41,673 nucleotides of DNA from Spirochaetes bacterium ADurb.Bin110 (GTDB lineage: Bacteria > Spirochaetota > Spirochaetia > Treponematales > Rectinemataceae): the NCBI GenBank assembly GCA_002070755.1, contig MWDY01000174.1, positions 1-41,673 of the forward strand, written 5' to 3'. The number at the start of each line of letters is the position of its first letter. Positions within the stretch are counted from its first letter, which is position 1. Below, piece by piece: positions 16,410 through 24,954 of this stretch. The notes beneath the pieces were generated by a model. The model made no database searches and was not told the origin of the DNA. It saw only the letters and a program-made list of their open reading frames with translations. Made by a program: the position numbers and the translations under genes.

Positions 16410-17207
16410 TTAAAAAGCTGGAATTACACCGCCTTTGTAAGTACTTAGGATAAAATCCTTCACTTTCTGAGATGTGAGAGCCTCCGCAAGTGCTTGAATG
16501 CGGGGGTCATTGGAATCGCCTTTTCTGACCACAAGGATATTGGCATAGGGTGATTCTCCACCTTCAAGGAGAAGCGAATCTTTTATTGGGTTGAAACCTG
16601 ATTGGAGAGCGTAGTTTCCATTGATGACAGATCCCGCAACATCATCGAGTGTGCGCGGTAGCTGGGGAGCCTCAATCTCCTTAAATACAAATCTTTTTGG
16701 ATTTTCCAAGATATCTCGAATAGTAGCCTGAAGCCCGGCGTTTGGCTTCAGCTTTATAAGCCCTTTAGATTGAAGGAAAATAAGTGCTCTCCCTTCATTT
16801 GTTGGATCGTTAGGAATTGCTATGATCGCACCAGTGGGAAAGTCCGATACCTTCTTGTATTTCTTGGAATAAAGGCCAAGTGGTTCCACATGGACGGCTA
16901 CTACGCTTTCAAGCGAAAGTTTTCGCTCCGCGGCGAAGGTCTCTAGATAGGGCAGATGCTGAAAGAAGTTGGCATCGAGCTGTTTTTCGGCTAGTGCGAT
17001 GTTGGGCGTGACATAGTCGCTGAACTCGATTATTTCCAGCTTTATTCCTTGAGCCGCTAAGTCGGGTATGATGAAGTTGAGTATTTCTGCGTGGGGTACG
17101 GAAGTGGCACCTACTTTAAGTGTAACCGAGGGAGAGGGGCCAGCAAATACAGACATGGCCGAAATAGAAAGAGCCAGAAAAAGTAATGTGATAATTCTGC
17201 GGTTCAT
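16410..17207 (-). CDS. MetQ/NlpA-family amino-acid binding protein, orphan
   Basis: 265 residues from ATG 17207, chosen because GGAGG lies at 17214-17218; a 13-residue longer frame to 17246 has no such site. The signal peptide ends SVFA-GPSP and lacks a lipobox cysteine, so this would be a soluble periplasmic form, unlike typical lipoprotein MetQ. The mature part follows the family: KVGATSVPHAEIL, ANFFQHLPYLETFA, PNDPTNEGRALI and NYALQSGFNP. The family binds methionine or related amino acids for the MetNI importer. No metN or metI is in the window, so it must pair with a permease elsewhere. Confidence 0.88.
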   Translation of the reverse strand: MNRRIITLLFLALSISAMSVFAGPSPSVTLKVGATSVPHAEILNFIIPDLAAQGIKLEIIEFSDYVTPNIALAEKQLDANFFQHLPYLETFAAERKLSLESVVAVHVEPLGLYSKKYKKVSDFPTGAIIAIPNDPTNEGRALIFLQSKGLIKLKPNAGLQATIRDILENPKRFVFKEIEAPQLPRTLDDVAGSVINGNYALQSGFNPIKDSLLLEGGESPYANILVVRKGDSNDPRIQALAEALTSQKVKDFILSTYKGGVIPAF

Positions 17208-17560
17208 AAGAAACCTCCAGGATAAAGAATTATTATGAGTCGCCATACGGCGTCTCTAAGAGAGACCGAAAGATTCGAGATACCGAGTTGTCGCCACCAA
17301 GATTTATGAGAGAGGCTCAGAGATTTGCCTGGAGGAAAAGAGAGACTGGATTTGTGGTATGGATTTACAGGATAGTTAGAAAGAAGGCATGGGTCGCGGA
17401 GAGCGGCTTCGCTGAGCCGCTTCGCATGAAACATATATGATTATTATAAGCTTTCATCGCGTTAGCCTTTCGGAGCAAAATGCATTATTTGTTCCTTTTT
17501 GTCAAGCGGGATATACGAGCAATGCGGCCCTGGTCTCGATATGAGTTACAGTTTCCTGCT
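17208..17560 (-). other. Structured leader region upstream of the metQ-like gene
   Basis: A 353-base stretch without a supported gene. GCGGCT at 17403-17408 pairs with AGCCGC at 17415-17420, and GTCTCT at 17252-17257 pairs with AGAGAC at 17261-17266. A minus-strand TTGACA lies at 17500-17505 with only a poor -10 17 bases on. I looked for the conserved cores of SAM and T-box riboswitches and did not find them, so the leader's role is open. Confidence 0.4.
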
Positions 17561-18568
17561 TTATTCCGATTTATGGTATAAGAAACACGACACCTCATGG
17601 CCGTTTTCTGCATCCTTTAGCGATGGTCGTTTTTCTTTGCATATATCCATGCGCTTGGGGCAGCGATCGTAGAAATTGCAGCCTGGTCGCTGTTTGTCTG
17701 GCGAGGGCACATCTCCGGTTAGGATTATGCGCTTGCGTTTTGCCTCGATCTTTGGATCAGGAATTGGCGCTGCTGACAGGAGTGCCTCAGTATAAGGATG
17801 TAGAGGTTTTTTATAGAGATCCGCTGCGTCCGCTATCTCTACAATGAGTCCCAGATACATTACGGCTACTCTGTTGGAAATATATTTTATTACAGAAAGA
17901 TCATGTGCAATAAAAAGATAGGTTAGCCCGAACTCCTCTTGCAGGTCTTTGAAAAGATTGAGGATCTGAGACTGAATCGAGACGTCGAGCGCAGATACAG
18001 GCTCATCGCACAGAATAAGTTCCGGATTGAGCGCTAATGCGCGCGCAATTCCAATACGCTGACGCTGGCCGCCTGAGAATTCATGCGGATAGCGATTTTT
18101 GAAAAAGCGGGATAGCCCCACTTTTTCCATAAGCTCTTCTACCCGGTTGTCGCGGTCTTGTGTACTCATATCTATGAGCCCTTGCTTTTGGAATATGCGA
18201 ATGGGCTCTGCAATTATATCGCCAGCGGTCATACGTGGATTGAGCGAAGCATAGGGGTCTTGGAAAACCATCTGCATGTTCTTTCGCGCTTCCATCATTT
18301 CGTTGGGCGATAGCTTAGTAAGATCTTTGCCTTTCAGAATTACCTCACCGGCAGTGGGCTTATAGAGCTGATCTATGGCGCGAGCCGTAGTCGATTTTCC
18401 GCAGCCGGATTCGCCTACAAGGCCAAGAGTCTCGCCCTTTTTTACCTTAAAATCGATGCCATCTACAGCATAGATATAGTTCTTAATCTTAGAGAACATG
18501 CTTGTTTTGACAGGAAAATGCATCTTGAGGCCGCGCACATCTAGAAGTACTTCGTCGTTTTCAGGCAT
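17561..18568 (-). CDS. oppF: Oligopeptide ABC transporter ATPase OppF
   Basis: 335 residues. Walker [15 protein letters not shown] near residue 52, ABC signature [15 protein letters not shown] and Walker [12 protein letters not shown] are all present. The C-terminal extension contains [19 protein letters not shown], the cysteine-rich segment typical of Opp/Dpp ATPases that can bind a 4Fe-4S cluster. Its start overlaps oppD by eight bases. It is last in oppBCDF and powers peptide import with OppD. Confidence 0.93.
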   Translation of the reverse strand: MPENDEVLLDVRGLKMHFPVKTSMFSKIKNYIYAVDGIDFKVKKGETLGLVGESGCGKSTTARAIDQLYKPTAGEVILKGKDLTKLSPNEMMEARKNMQMVFQDPYASLNPRMTAGDIIAEPIRIFQKQGLIDMSTQDRDNRVEELMEKVGLSRFFKNRYPHEFSGGQRQRIGIARALALNPELILCDEPVSALDVSIQSQILNLFKDLQEEFGLTYLFIAHDLSVIKYISNRVAVMYLGLIVEIADAADLYKKPLHPYTEALLSAAPIPDPKIEAKRKRIILTGDVPSPDKQRPGCNFYDRCPKRMDICKEKRPSLKDAENGHEVSCFLYHKSE

Positions 18569-19553
18569 TCTGAATCTCCTTGTTGTAGAGCCAGCAAGCT
18601 ACGCTCTGATTGTTCTCGAAGGATACGATAGATGGATATTTCTCTCTGCAGATATCCATAGCTTGTTCGCAGCGCGGATAGAATGGGCAGCAGTCCGGTA
18701 AATCTATGACATTGGGAGGCTGGCCAGGTATGGAATATAGGCGCATTTTGGTCTCTTGATCGAGGCGCGGTACCGAACGGATTAGCCCCATTGTGTAAGG
18801 ATGCTTCGGTGCTTCGAAGATATCTTCGGTGGGGCCGCGCTCGACAATTCGCCCCGCATACATAACACAGATTGTGTCGCACATTCCCGCAACGACACCT
18901 AGCGAATGCGTAATGAGAATCACCGCGGTTCCAAGCTTGCGGGTTAGTTCTTTGATAAGCTCGAGGATTTGAGCCTGGATCGTAACATCGAGTGCGCTGG
19001 TCGGCTCATCAGCAATCAGTATCTCGGGATTACAGGATAGTGCCATGGCAATCATTACGCGTTGGCGCATTCCGCCTGAAAACTGATGCGGATATTGGTC
19101 GATACGCTTTTCTGGAGCAGGAATACCTGCAAGTTTAAGCATCTCGATGGCTTTATCCTTTGCCGCCTTTTTATCTAGCCCCTGGTGCAACTGTATCGTC
19201 TCAATCATCTGTGTGGAAATTCGCAAGAAGGGGTTTAGCGATGTCATGGGGTCCTGAAAGATCATCGAAATCTTATTGCCTCTTATATGGCGAATTTCGC
19301 TGGGCGGCAATTTGAGCAGATCTGTGCCATGAAAAAGGACCTCGCCTCCGACTATTTTTCCGGGAGGTGTGGGAATCAGATTGATGACCGAGAGATTGGT
19401 CACACTTTTCCCCGATCCAGATTCACCTACAATTCCGAGGGTTTCGCTGCGGTGAAGCTCGAAGCTTACTCCATCGACTGCCTTCACCAGTCCCTCATCT
19501 ACGGTAAAGTATGTTTTCAAGTCTTTTACTTGAAGGATGACTTCATCAGACAT
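18561..19553 (-). CDS. oppD: Oligopeptide ABC transporter ATPase OppD
   Basis: 330 residues. Walker [15 protein letters not shown] near residue 41, signature [15 protein letters not shown] and Walker [13 protein letters not shown] are intact. The C-terminal oligopeptide-transporter segment [15 protein letters not shown] follows. It lies 12 bases after oppC and overlaps oppF. Confidence 0.94.
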   Translation of the reverse strand: MSDEVILQVKDLKTYFTVDEGLVKAVDGVSFELHRSETLGIVGESGSGKSVTNLSVINLIPTPPGKIVGGEVLFHGTDLLKLPPSEIRHIRGNKISMIFQDPMTSLNPFLRISTQMIETIQLHQGLDKKAAKDKAIEMLKLAGIPAPEKRIDQYPHQFSGGMRQRVMIAMALSCNPEILIADEPTSALDVTIQAQILELIKELTRKLGTAVILITHSLGVVAGMCDTICVMYAGRIVERGPTEDIFEAPKHPYTMGLIRSVPRLDQETKMRLYSIPGQPPNVIDLPDCCPFYPRCEQAMDICREKYPSIVSFENNQSVACWLYNKEIQNA

Positions 19554-19565
19554 TTAGGCTCCTTA

Positions 19566-20807
19566 TCAAGTGCGGTTCTTACTCTGCGGATCGAGAGCAT
19601 CCCGAAGGCCATCGCCCAGGAAGTTCATGCAGAAGAGGAAGATCGTCATTGCGATACCTGGGCCAAGCAGTTGCCAGGCATAGGATTCCATTGCACGAAC
19701 TCCTTCCGAGACAAGAGTACCCCAGGATGCATCCGGTGCCGACACACCGAGTCCTAAAAAGCTTAGGAAGGACTCATTCATGATGAAGCTTGGCATCATA
19801 AGAGTGGAGAATACGATGATGACTCCGAGAGTGTTGGGCAAAAGATGCCGGAAGATTATGCGTTGAGTACTTGCGCCCATAGACCGCGCTGCTTCGACAA
19901 ATTCCGAATTCTTTAAGCTTATGATTTGGCCTCGCACCACTCGGGCAATGGTGAGCCAGGAGACTAATGCTATTGCTACAAAGAGCACAACAAAGCTTCC
20001 ACGTGCCTTCTCGCCAATCATAGCCATTATGATTATGACGATGAGCATATAGGGTAGCCCATACATGATATCGACAAAACGCATAAGAAAATTATCTAGC
20101 CAGCCGCCAACATAGCCAGAAATAGCTCCGACTAGAATACCTACCAAGGCAGCCGTCAATGTGCCTACGATTCCTATAGCAATCGATATGCGGCCACCAT
20201 AGATTATACGTGCAAACATATCGCGGCCTAGATTATCTGTTCCAAGAATGTATACGATTTTATAGTCGGGATTTGTATCGAGTTCGGCTTTGACTCCTTC
20301 TAGGGTTTCTTTTTGACTTATGAGCTCGCGGACTACCGGATCGGTTGTATTGCCAGAGAATCCTTCGCCCTCATAGGTAAAAGAGAATCCCCCTTCCTCG
20401 CTGCCTTCATAGCTATCACTAGCTTCGTAGCTCTCTTCCGGAGTACTTATGGCTCCAAAGTCGAAGAAAGAACTGAAGGCAGACTGCTGCTGTTGCTGTT
20501 CCTCGACCCTTTTCTCGAGATCCGCGATGCGGTTTTCGATTTTCTTGACAACCAACTCTCCGGCTGGCTTGAAAGATGGAGGTAAGCTCGCATTCGTAAT
20601 GACTTGTTTGCGGTAATCGATGAGAATTCCCGCGCTCGTAAGAAGAGGCGCAAAAAGGCTGATAACCACATATATACTTACTATTACGAGACTTATCAAA
20701 GCCATCTTGTTCTTGCGAAGTCGCTTCCATGCATCAGCCCATAGAGAGACAGGCTTCATTACCTGGTTGAACTCGTTGACTGCATTTTCAAGTTGCTTTT
20801 TTGCCAT
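19566..20807 (-). CDS. oppC: Oligopeptide ABC transporter permease OppC with large insertion
   Basis: 413 residues against about 300 for the family. The N-terminal cytoplasmic part and first membrane helix (about 36-58) are normal, and the permease core resumes at ILGTDNLGRDMFARIIYGG (about 187-205) with the EAA loop EAARSMGASTQRIIFRHLLPN further on. Between them, roughly residues 83-183, is an extra extracytoplasmic stretch. It has a charged predicted coiled coil (KKIENRIADLEKRVEEQ), a run of five Gln, a Ser/Glu/Gly/Phe/Tyr-rich acidic segment and a second helical segment. The frame is uninterrupted. It lies between oppB (10-base gap) and oppD. Confidence 0.92.
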   Translation of the reverse strand: MAKKQLENAVNEFNQVMKPVSLWADAWKRLRKNKMALISLVIVSIYVVISLFAPLLTSAGILIDYRKQVITNASLPPSFKPAGELVVKKIENRIADLEKRVEEQQQQQSAFSSFFDFGAISTPEESYEASDSYEGSEEGGFSFTYEGEGFSGNTTDPVVRELISQKETLEGVKAELDTNPDYKIVYILGTDNLGRDMFARIIYGGRISIAIGIVGTLTAALVGILVGAISGYVGGWLDNFLMRFVDIMYGLPYMLIVIIIMAMIGEKARGSFVVLFVAIALVSWLTIARVVRGQIISLKNSEFVEAARSMGASTQRIIFRHLLPNTLGVIIVFSTLMMPSFIMNESFLSFLGLGVSAPDASWGTLVSEGVRAMESYAWQLLGPGIAMTIFLFCMNFLGDGLRDALDPQSKNRT

Positions 20808-20817
20808 CTCTCACCCC

Positions 20818-21744
20818 TTACTTGTAGGAAATCCTTGGATCGAGGAAGCCATAGAGAATGTCGACCACAAGATTCGCAATGATGAGAATAATGGAATAGA
20901 CAACCACTTCAGCCATTATAAGTGTATAATCCCTATTCAAAGCCGATTGGACAAAAGGGCGCCCGATTCCAGGTACAAGGAAGACCGATTCTACGACTAT
21001 CGAGCCTACTACAATGCCCGAAAAGGCTGGGCCAAGATAGGTGACTACGGGGAGCAAAGCTCCCTTGAGAACATGCTTCCACACAACCACCGATTCTTTA
21101 AGCCCCTTTGCCCTTGCCGTGCGGATGTAATCCGAGCGCAGCACTTCGAGGATGCTTGCTCGCGAAAGCCTGCCAATATAGGCAAAATAAGGAAATGATA
21201 GAGTTATCGCTGGTAAGATTACCGCCTTTATGCCATGAGTCGAAATCCACTGACCTATGGGTAAGATCTTGAGCTTCATGCCGAAGACGAGCTGCAAGAC
21301 AGGCCCCATTACAAATAGCGGCACGGAAATACCTATGACAGCGATCGAAGTGACAACGTAATCCTGCCATCTATTCTGCTTTAGCGCCGAAATGATGCCG
21401 ACCGCAATTCCACCGACTGTCGCAAGCACCAAAGAGATAACGCCTAACGACATCGAGATGGGGAGTCCTTCGTCGATGATCTCATTGACGGTTAGATCTC
21501 TATATCGATAGGAAGGGCCGAAATCCCAGCGAATTATGTCGCCCATATACCGCAAATACTGCTTGATGAGAGGTTCGTCCATATGATAGCGCTTCATGAG
21601 GTTTTGAAGGATTGCCTCTGGCACTTCGCGTTCGCGAGCAAAAGGGCCTCCAGGCGCAAGCCTGATCAGAAAAAAACTCAGTGTGATCACGATAAAGAGC
21701 GTAGGGATTATGCTCAATATTCTCCGAATGAAATATCGTGGCAT
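20818..21744 (-). CDS. oppB: Oligopeptide ABC transporter permease OppB
   Basis: 308 residues and six membrane helices, normal for OppB. The N-terminus YFIRRILSIIPTLFIVITLSFFLIRLAPGGPF and the EAA motif DYIRTARAKGLKESVVVWKHVLKGALLP are typical. It is the first gene after the oppA terminator, so the membrane and ATPase subunits are probably made at a lower level than OppA by readthrough. Confidence 0.94.
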   Translation of the reverse strand: MPRYFIRRILSIIPTLFIVITLSFFLIRLAPGGPFAREREVPEAILQNLMKRYHMDEPLIKQYLRYMGDIIRWDFGPSYRYRDLTVNEIIDEGLPISMSLGVISLVLATVGGIAVGIISALKQNRWQDYVVTSIAVIGISVPLFVMGPVLQLVFGMKLKILPIGQWISTHGIKAVILPAITLSFPYFAYIGRLSRASILEVLRSDYIRTARAKGLKESVVVWKHVLKGALLPVVTYLGPAFSGIVVGSIVVESVFLVPGIGRPFVQSALNRDYTLIMAEVVVYSIILIIANLVVDILYGFLDPRISYK

Positions 21745-21918
21745 TCGGAATTACTCCTTTCCGGGGCGCAAATTTATTATTCAAAAGAATATATTTGCGT
21801 AATTGGAATTTCGAAGCATGAGAAGATGTTTCTCAGCAAAAATATTATACTCCACTCCTAGAAATTTATCTACCCAGAATTTCTTAATGTTGAGCACTGC
21901 AAGAGATAGTTTCAAGAT

Positions 21919-21949
21919 ATAAAAAGGGGCTGCCCATATTGGACAGCCC
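21919..21949 (-). terminator. Intrinsic terminator downstream of oppA
   Basis: On the minus strand GGGCTGTCC, loop AATAT, GGGCAGCCC form a 9-bp stem with one G-T pair, followed by C and TTTTTATA. It lies 24 bases after the oppA stop and before oppB. Confidence 0.88.
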
Positions 21950-21972
21950 TGATTTCTTACATTAACTTATTT

Positions 21973-23523
21973 TTATTTTTTAGGTCGGATGAATTTCCAA
22001 GGATGAATATTGAGTGGGTTCGGATACCAGCCGTCCCACTTATCCAGATCTATGAGGTTCTGTGTTACATAGAAGTATAGCGGAAGAACCGCCATATCCT
22101 GATCGATAAGGATCTTCTCTGCATCCATCAGATACTGGAAACGCTCGGTGCCGCTCGTAACACGAGCTTTGTCGAGTAGTTCATCGTACTTCGGGTTGGA
22201 ATAGAGTCCATCATTCTGGGTACCGCCAGTGATGAACATCTCTAGGAAGGTCGATGGATCGAGATAGTCGCCAATCCAACCAGCGCGAGCGATATCGAAG
22301 TTATGCGACTGGGATCGGGTGTCGAGATAGGTGCCCCACTCCTGGTTCATAAGGCCGACATTGATTCCTAGATTCACTTTCCACTGGGCTTGGATGAATT
22401 CCGCAATGCTCTTGTGAGCCGAAGAAGTGTTATAGAGGATTGTGAATGTTGGGAAGCCTTTACCATCTGGATAACCTGCTTCCGCAAGAAGCTTGCGTGC
22501 TGCAGCAGGATCGAAGTCATAGCCCTTTGCTGGAGTATAACCGGTGCTAGGGGGTACTAGGCTGTTTGCGGGTATCTGGCCGCCGCGGGTAACCTTATTG
22601 ACAAGGTCGTCCTTATTGATAGACATAGCGAGCGCCTTGCGGACCCGAGGATCATCGAGCGGTTTTCGAGTCGTGTTGTAAATAAAATAATAGGTTCCAT
22701 ATTGCGGAGCGACGTGGAAGTCCTTGCGCAGTTTGACCTCATCCATTAGCTCAAGGGGTACGGCTTCTGTCCAGTCAGCGGCTCCACTCTTGTAGAGGTT
22801 ATAGCCAACATTGATATCGTCATTAGCAATGAAGGTAACCTTCTTGAGAGCGACGTTTTTTGCATCCCAGTACTTGTTGTTCTTTACAACGACGACCTTT
22901 TCCTGGGGTTTCCATTCCGAGAGTACATAGGGTCCGTTCGATACCATCTTGCCTGGCTTTACCCAATCCTTACCATATTTTTCGATGGCATGCATTGGAA
23001 CAATGGCGAATGCATAGTGAGCGACCATATCTGCAAAGAATGGAATTGGGCCAACCAATTTGACTTCGAAGGTGTATTTATCCACAGCACGAATTTTTAG
23101 GCTCTCTGGACCAGCTTTGCCTTCGAGATAATCCATGCCGCCCTCGATATACATAGCGGGCAGATCGGCATACTGGAAGGCATTCTTCGGATCCATCTTG
23201 CGCACCCAGGACTGGACAACCGTATCTGCGGTTATTTCCACACCATCCGACCATGTAACACCTTTGCGGATCTTGAAGGTGCAGGTCTTGTAATCCTTAC
23301 TGAACGACCAGCTCTCTGCAACTGCGGGGAGAGCTCGGTTGGTTCGCGGATCATTGATTGTTAGACCCTCGAAAAGCGCCACATAGATACGGTGCTCAGG
23401 CACACCTTCGACCGCATGCGGATCTAGCGAAGTAGGCTCAGTACCATTTACGATGGTAAAGTCCTGAGCGCTAAGGCCTACAACCGCAACTAGGGCGATC
23501 AACGCGAAAAGGATCTTTTTCAT
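21973..23523 (-). CDS. oppA: Oligopeptide-binding protein OppA
   Basis: 516 residues, family SBP_bac_5. The signal peptide MKKILFALIALVAVVGLSAQ has no lipobox cysteine. NGTEPTSLDPH near residue 26, the RKGVTWSDG motif near residue 86 and SNGPYVLSEWKPQEKVVV near residue 195 are conserved family segments. It captures extracellular peptides for OppBCDF. It has its own promoter, an AGAGGAGG ribosome site and a strong terminator, giving excess of the binding protein. Confidence 0.94.
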   Translation of the reverse strand: MKKILFALIALVAVVGLSAQDFTIVNGTEPTSLDPHAVEGVPEHRIYVALFEGLTINDPRTNRALPAVAESWSFSKDYKTCTFKIRKGVTWSDGVEITADTVVQSWVRKMDPKNAFQYADLPAMYIEGGMDYLEGKAGPESLKIRAVDKYTFEVKLVGPIPFFADMVAHYAFAIVPMHAIEKYGKDWVKPGKMVSNGPYVLSEWKPQEKVVVVKNNKYWDAKNVALKKVTFIANDDINVGYNLYKSGAADWTEAVPLELMDEVKLRKDFHVAPQYGTYYFIYNTTRKPLDDPRVRKALAMSINKDDLVNKVTRGGQIPANSLVPPSTGYTPAKGYDFDPAAARKLLAEAGYPDGKGFPTFTILYNTSSAHKSIAEFIQAQWKVNLGINVGLMNQEWGTYLDTRSQSHNFDIARAGWIGDYLDPSTFLEMFITGGTQNDGLYSNPKYDELLDKARVTSGTERFQYLMDAEKILIDQDMAVLPLYFYVTQNLIDLDKWDGWYPNPLNIHPWKFIRPKK

Positions 23524-23554
23524 ATTACCTCCTCTTTAAGGGACATTCTCAAAT

Positions 23555-23583
23555 ACTATATACTCCTTTTATGAGCAATGCAA
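23555..23583 (-). promoter_or_regulatory. oppA promoter
   Basis: On the minus strand TTGCAT (23578-23583) and TATAGT (23555-23560) are separated by exactly 17 bases, 31 bases upstream of the oppA start. Confidence 0.7.
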
Positions 23584-23772
23584 GAATTTTTTACGATTTT
23601 AGCCATAAAGCTCTACAATTGGCGCGGATTTATGACATGATTGGGACTTATCGTTCTAATATAAGCTTCCATTATCGATGTGCTCTCCGTTGAAAATCTA
23701 TACGGAAGCCTGCTTATGTTCATTTTAATGGGATAGGCAATTCCAGAAGACTAATGTTATAGGAGATATGCT

Positions 23773-24945
23773 ATGTACGAATTCTATGCACCGACCAAGA
23801 TATTGTTTGGAGATGGCTGCCTTGCCGAAGCCGCTCCGCAACTCAAAGAAATGAGAGCGACCAAGGTACTGATTGTGACCGGCAGATCGAAAACTGCTTC
23901 TTCGCAAGGTTTTAAGGACCTATGCATCGGTCTAGAGGCAACTGGCATACCCTATGTTCATTTTGGGGAAGTCGGCGCAGATCCTGATACCGCACTTGTG
24001 GATAAAGGGACGGAGGTTTATAAAGCGCAGCGCTGTGACGCCATTATCGGCTTCGGCGGCGGCAGCCCCATCGATTGTGCAAAGGGCATCGCCGCGAGCG
24101 TTGCTGAAGATCGTTCCATCCGCGATTTTGTAGGAACGGGATTGGCATTTACAAAGCCTGTACCGCCGCTTATTGCAATTCCTACGACTGCTGGAACGGG
24201 GACAGAGGTTACAAATGCGGCGGTGTTCACTGTAGTAGACAAGTGCGGTCGCCGGAGCAAAAAAGGCACCTCGAGCCAGTATTATTTCCCCAAGCTTGCT
24301 ATCGTGGATCCTGTTTTGCATATAAGTATGCCTCCTTCGCTTACTGCCGCAACAGGCATGGATGCTCTTACTCATGCGATTGAAGCCTATGTAAGCCGTT
24401 TTAGTACGCCTATCAGCGATATGTACTGCCTCGAATCCATTCGTTTTATTGGTCGTAGCCTAAGGACAGCCTGCCTCATGTCGCAAGGAGTGGACGGCAT
24501 GCAATCGAGGCGAGACATGGCGCTCGCAGCGACCCTTGCAGGAGTAGCTCTATCTCAAGCAGGATTGGGAATGGTCCACGGCTTTGCCCATCCCGTAGGG
24601 GCTTTGGCTGGGCTTCCGCACGGGCTTGCCAATGCGATAATCCTTCCTTTTGTGATGCAATCCTTGATTCCAGACGCAGCGGAGCGCCTTTCAAACATTG
24701 GGAAAGCGCTAACGGCTAAGGACAACATCAGCCCCGAAGAATCAGTGCGCGCAATCTCTCAGCTAGGACACGATATCGGTATCCCTGAGAACCTTGAAGC
24801 TGCCGGCGTGTCTCCCATCTATTTCGACGACATTCTTAGTGACGCCCTTTCTTACCGAAGGCGTAAGGCTAGCCCGCGGGCCTTTACCGATGCAGAGCTC
24901 AGAGAATTGCTAGAGATTATATACCGTGGTGCTCCTCAGCAATGA
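23773..24945 (+). CDS. Iron-dependent (group III) alcohol dehydrogenase
   Basis: 390 residues, normal for the family. GFGGGSPIDCAKGIA near residue 93 binds the dinucleotide and PTTAGTGTEVTNAAVF near residue 137 is the family signature. The metal ligands are Asp197 and His201 (GMDALTHAIEAY), His269 (GMVHGFAHP) and His283 (GLPHGLANA), with usual spacing. It reduces an aldehyde or oxidises an alcohol with NAD(H) or NADP(H); the substrate could be ethanol, butanol, propanediol or lactaldehyde and is not decided here. AGGAG precedes the ATG. It stands alone, converging on sbcC with nine bases between stops. Confidence 0.9.
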   Translation: MYEFYAPTKILFGDGCLAEAAPQLKEMRATKVLIVTGRSKTASSQGFKDLCIGLEATGIPYVHFGEVGADPDTALVDKGTEVYKAQRCDAIIGFGGGSPIDCAKGIAASVAEDRSIRDFVGTGLAFTKPVPPLIAIPTTAGTGTEVTNAAVFTVVDKCGRRSKKGTSSQYYFPKLAIVDPVLHISMPPSLTAATGMDALTHAIEAYVSRFSTPISDMYCLESIRFIGRSLRTACLMSQGVDGMQSRRDMALAATLAGVALSQAGLGMVHGFAHPVGALAGLPHGLANAIILPFVMQSLIPDAAERLSNIGKALTAKDNISPEESVRAISQLGHDIGIPENLEAAGVSPIYFDDILSDALSYRRRKASPRAFTDAELRELLEIIYRGAPQQ

Positions 24946-24954
24946 AGAAAGCCT

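Noticed and set aside
17204..17434. A 76-codon frame upstream of the metQ-like gene, considered as a leader peptide
   Set aside because: It overlaps the gene start in another frame, lacks a ribosome site and has no run of regulatory codons.
17208..17505. SAM or T-box riboswitch before the metQ-like gene
   Set aside because: The conserved cores (for example GGCAACC or GGGTGGNACC) were not found on the minus strand; only generic hairpins are present.
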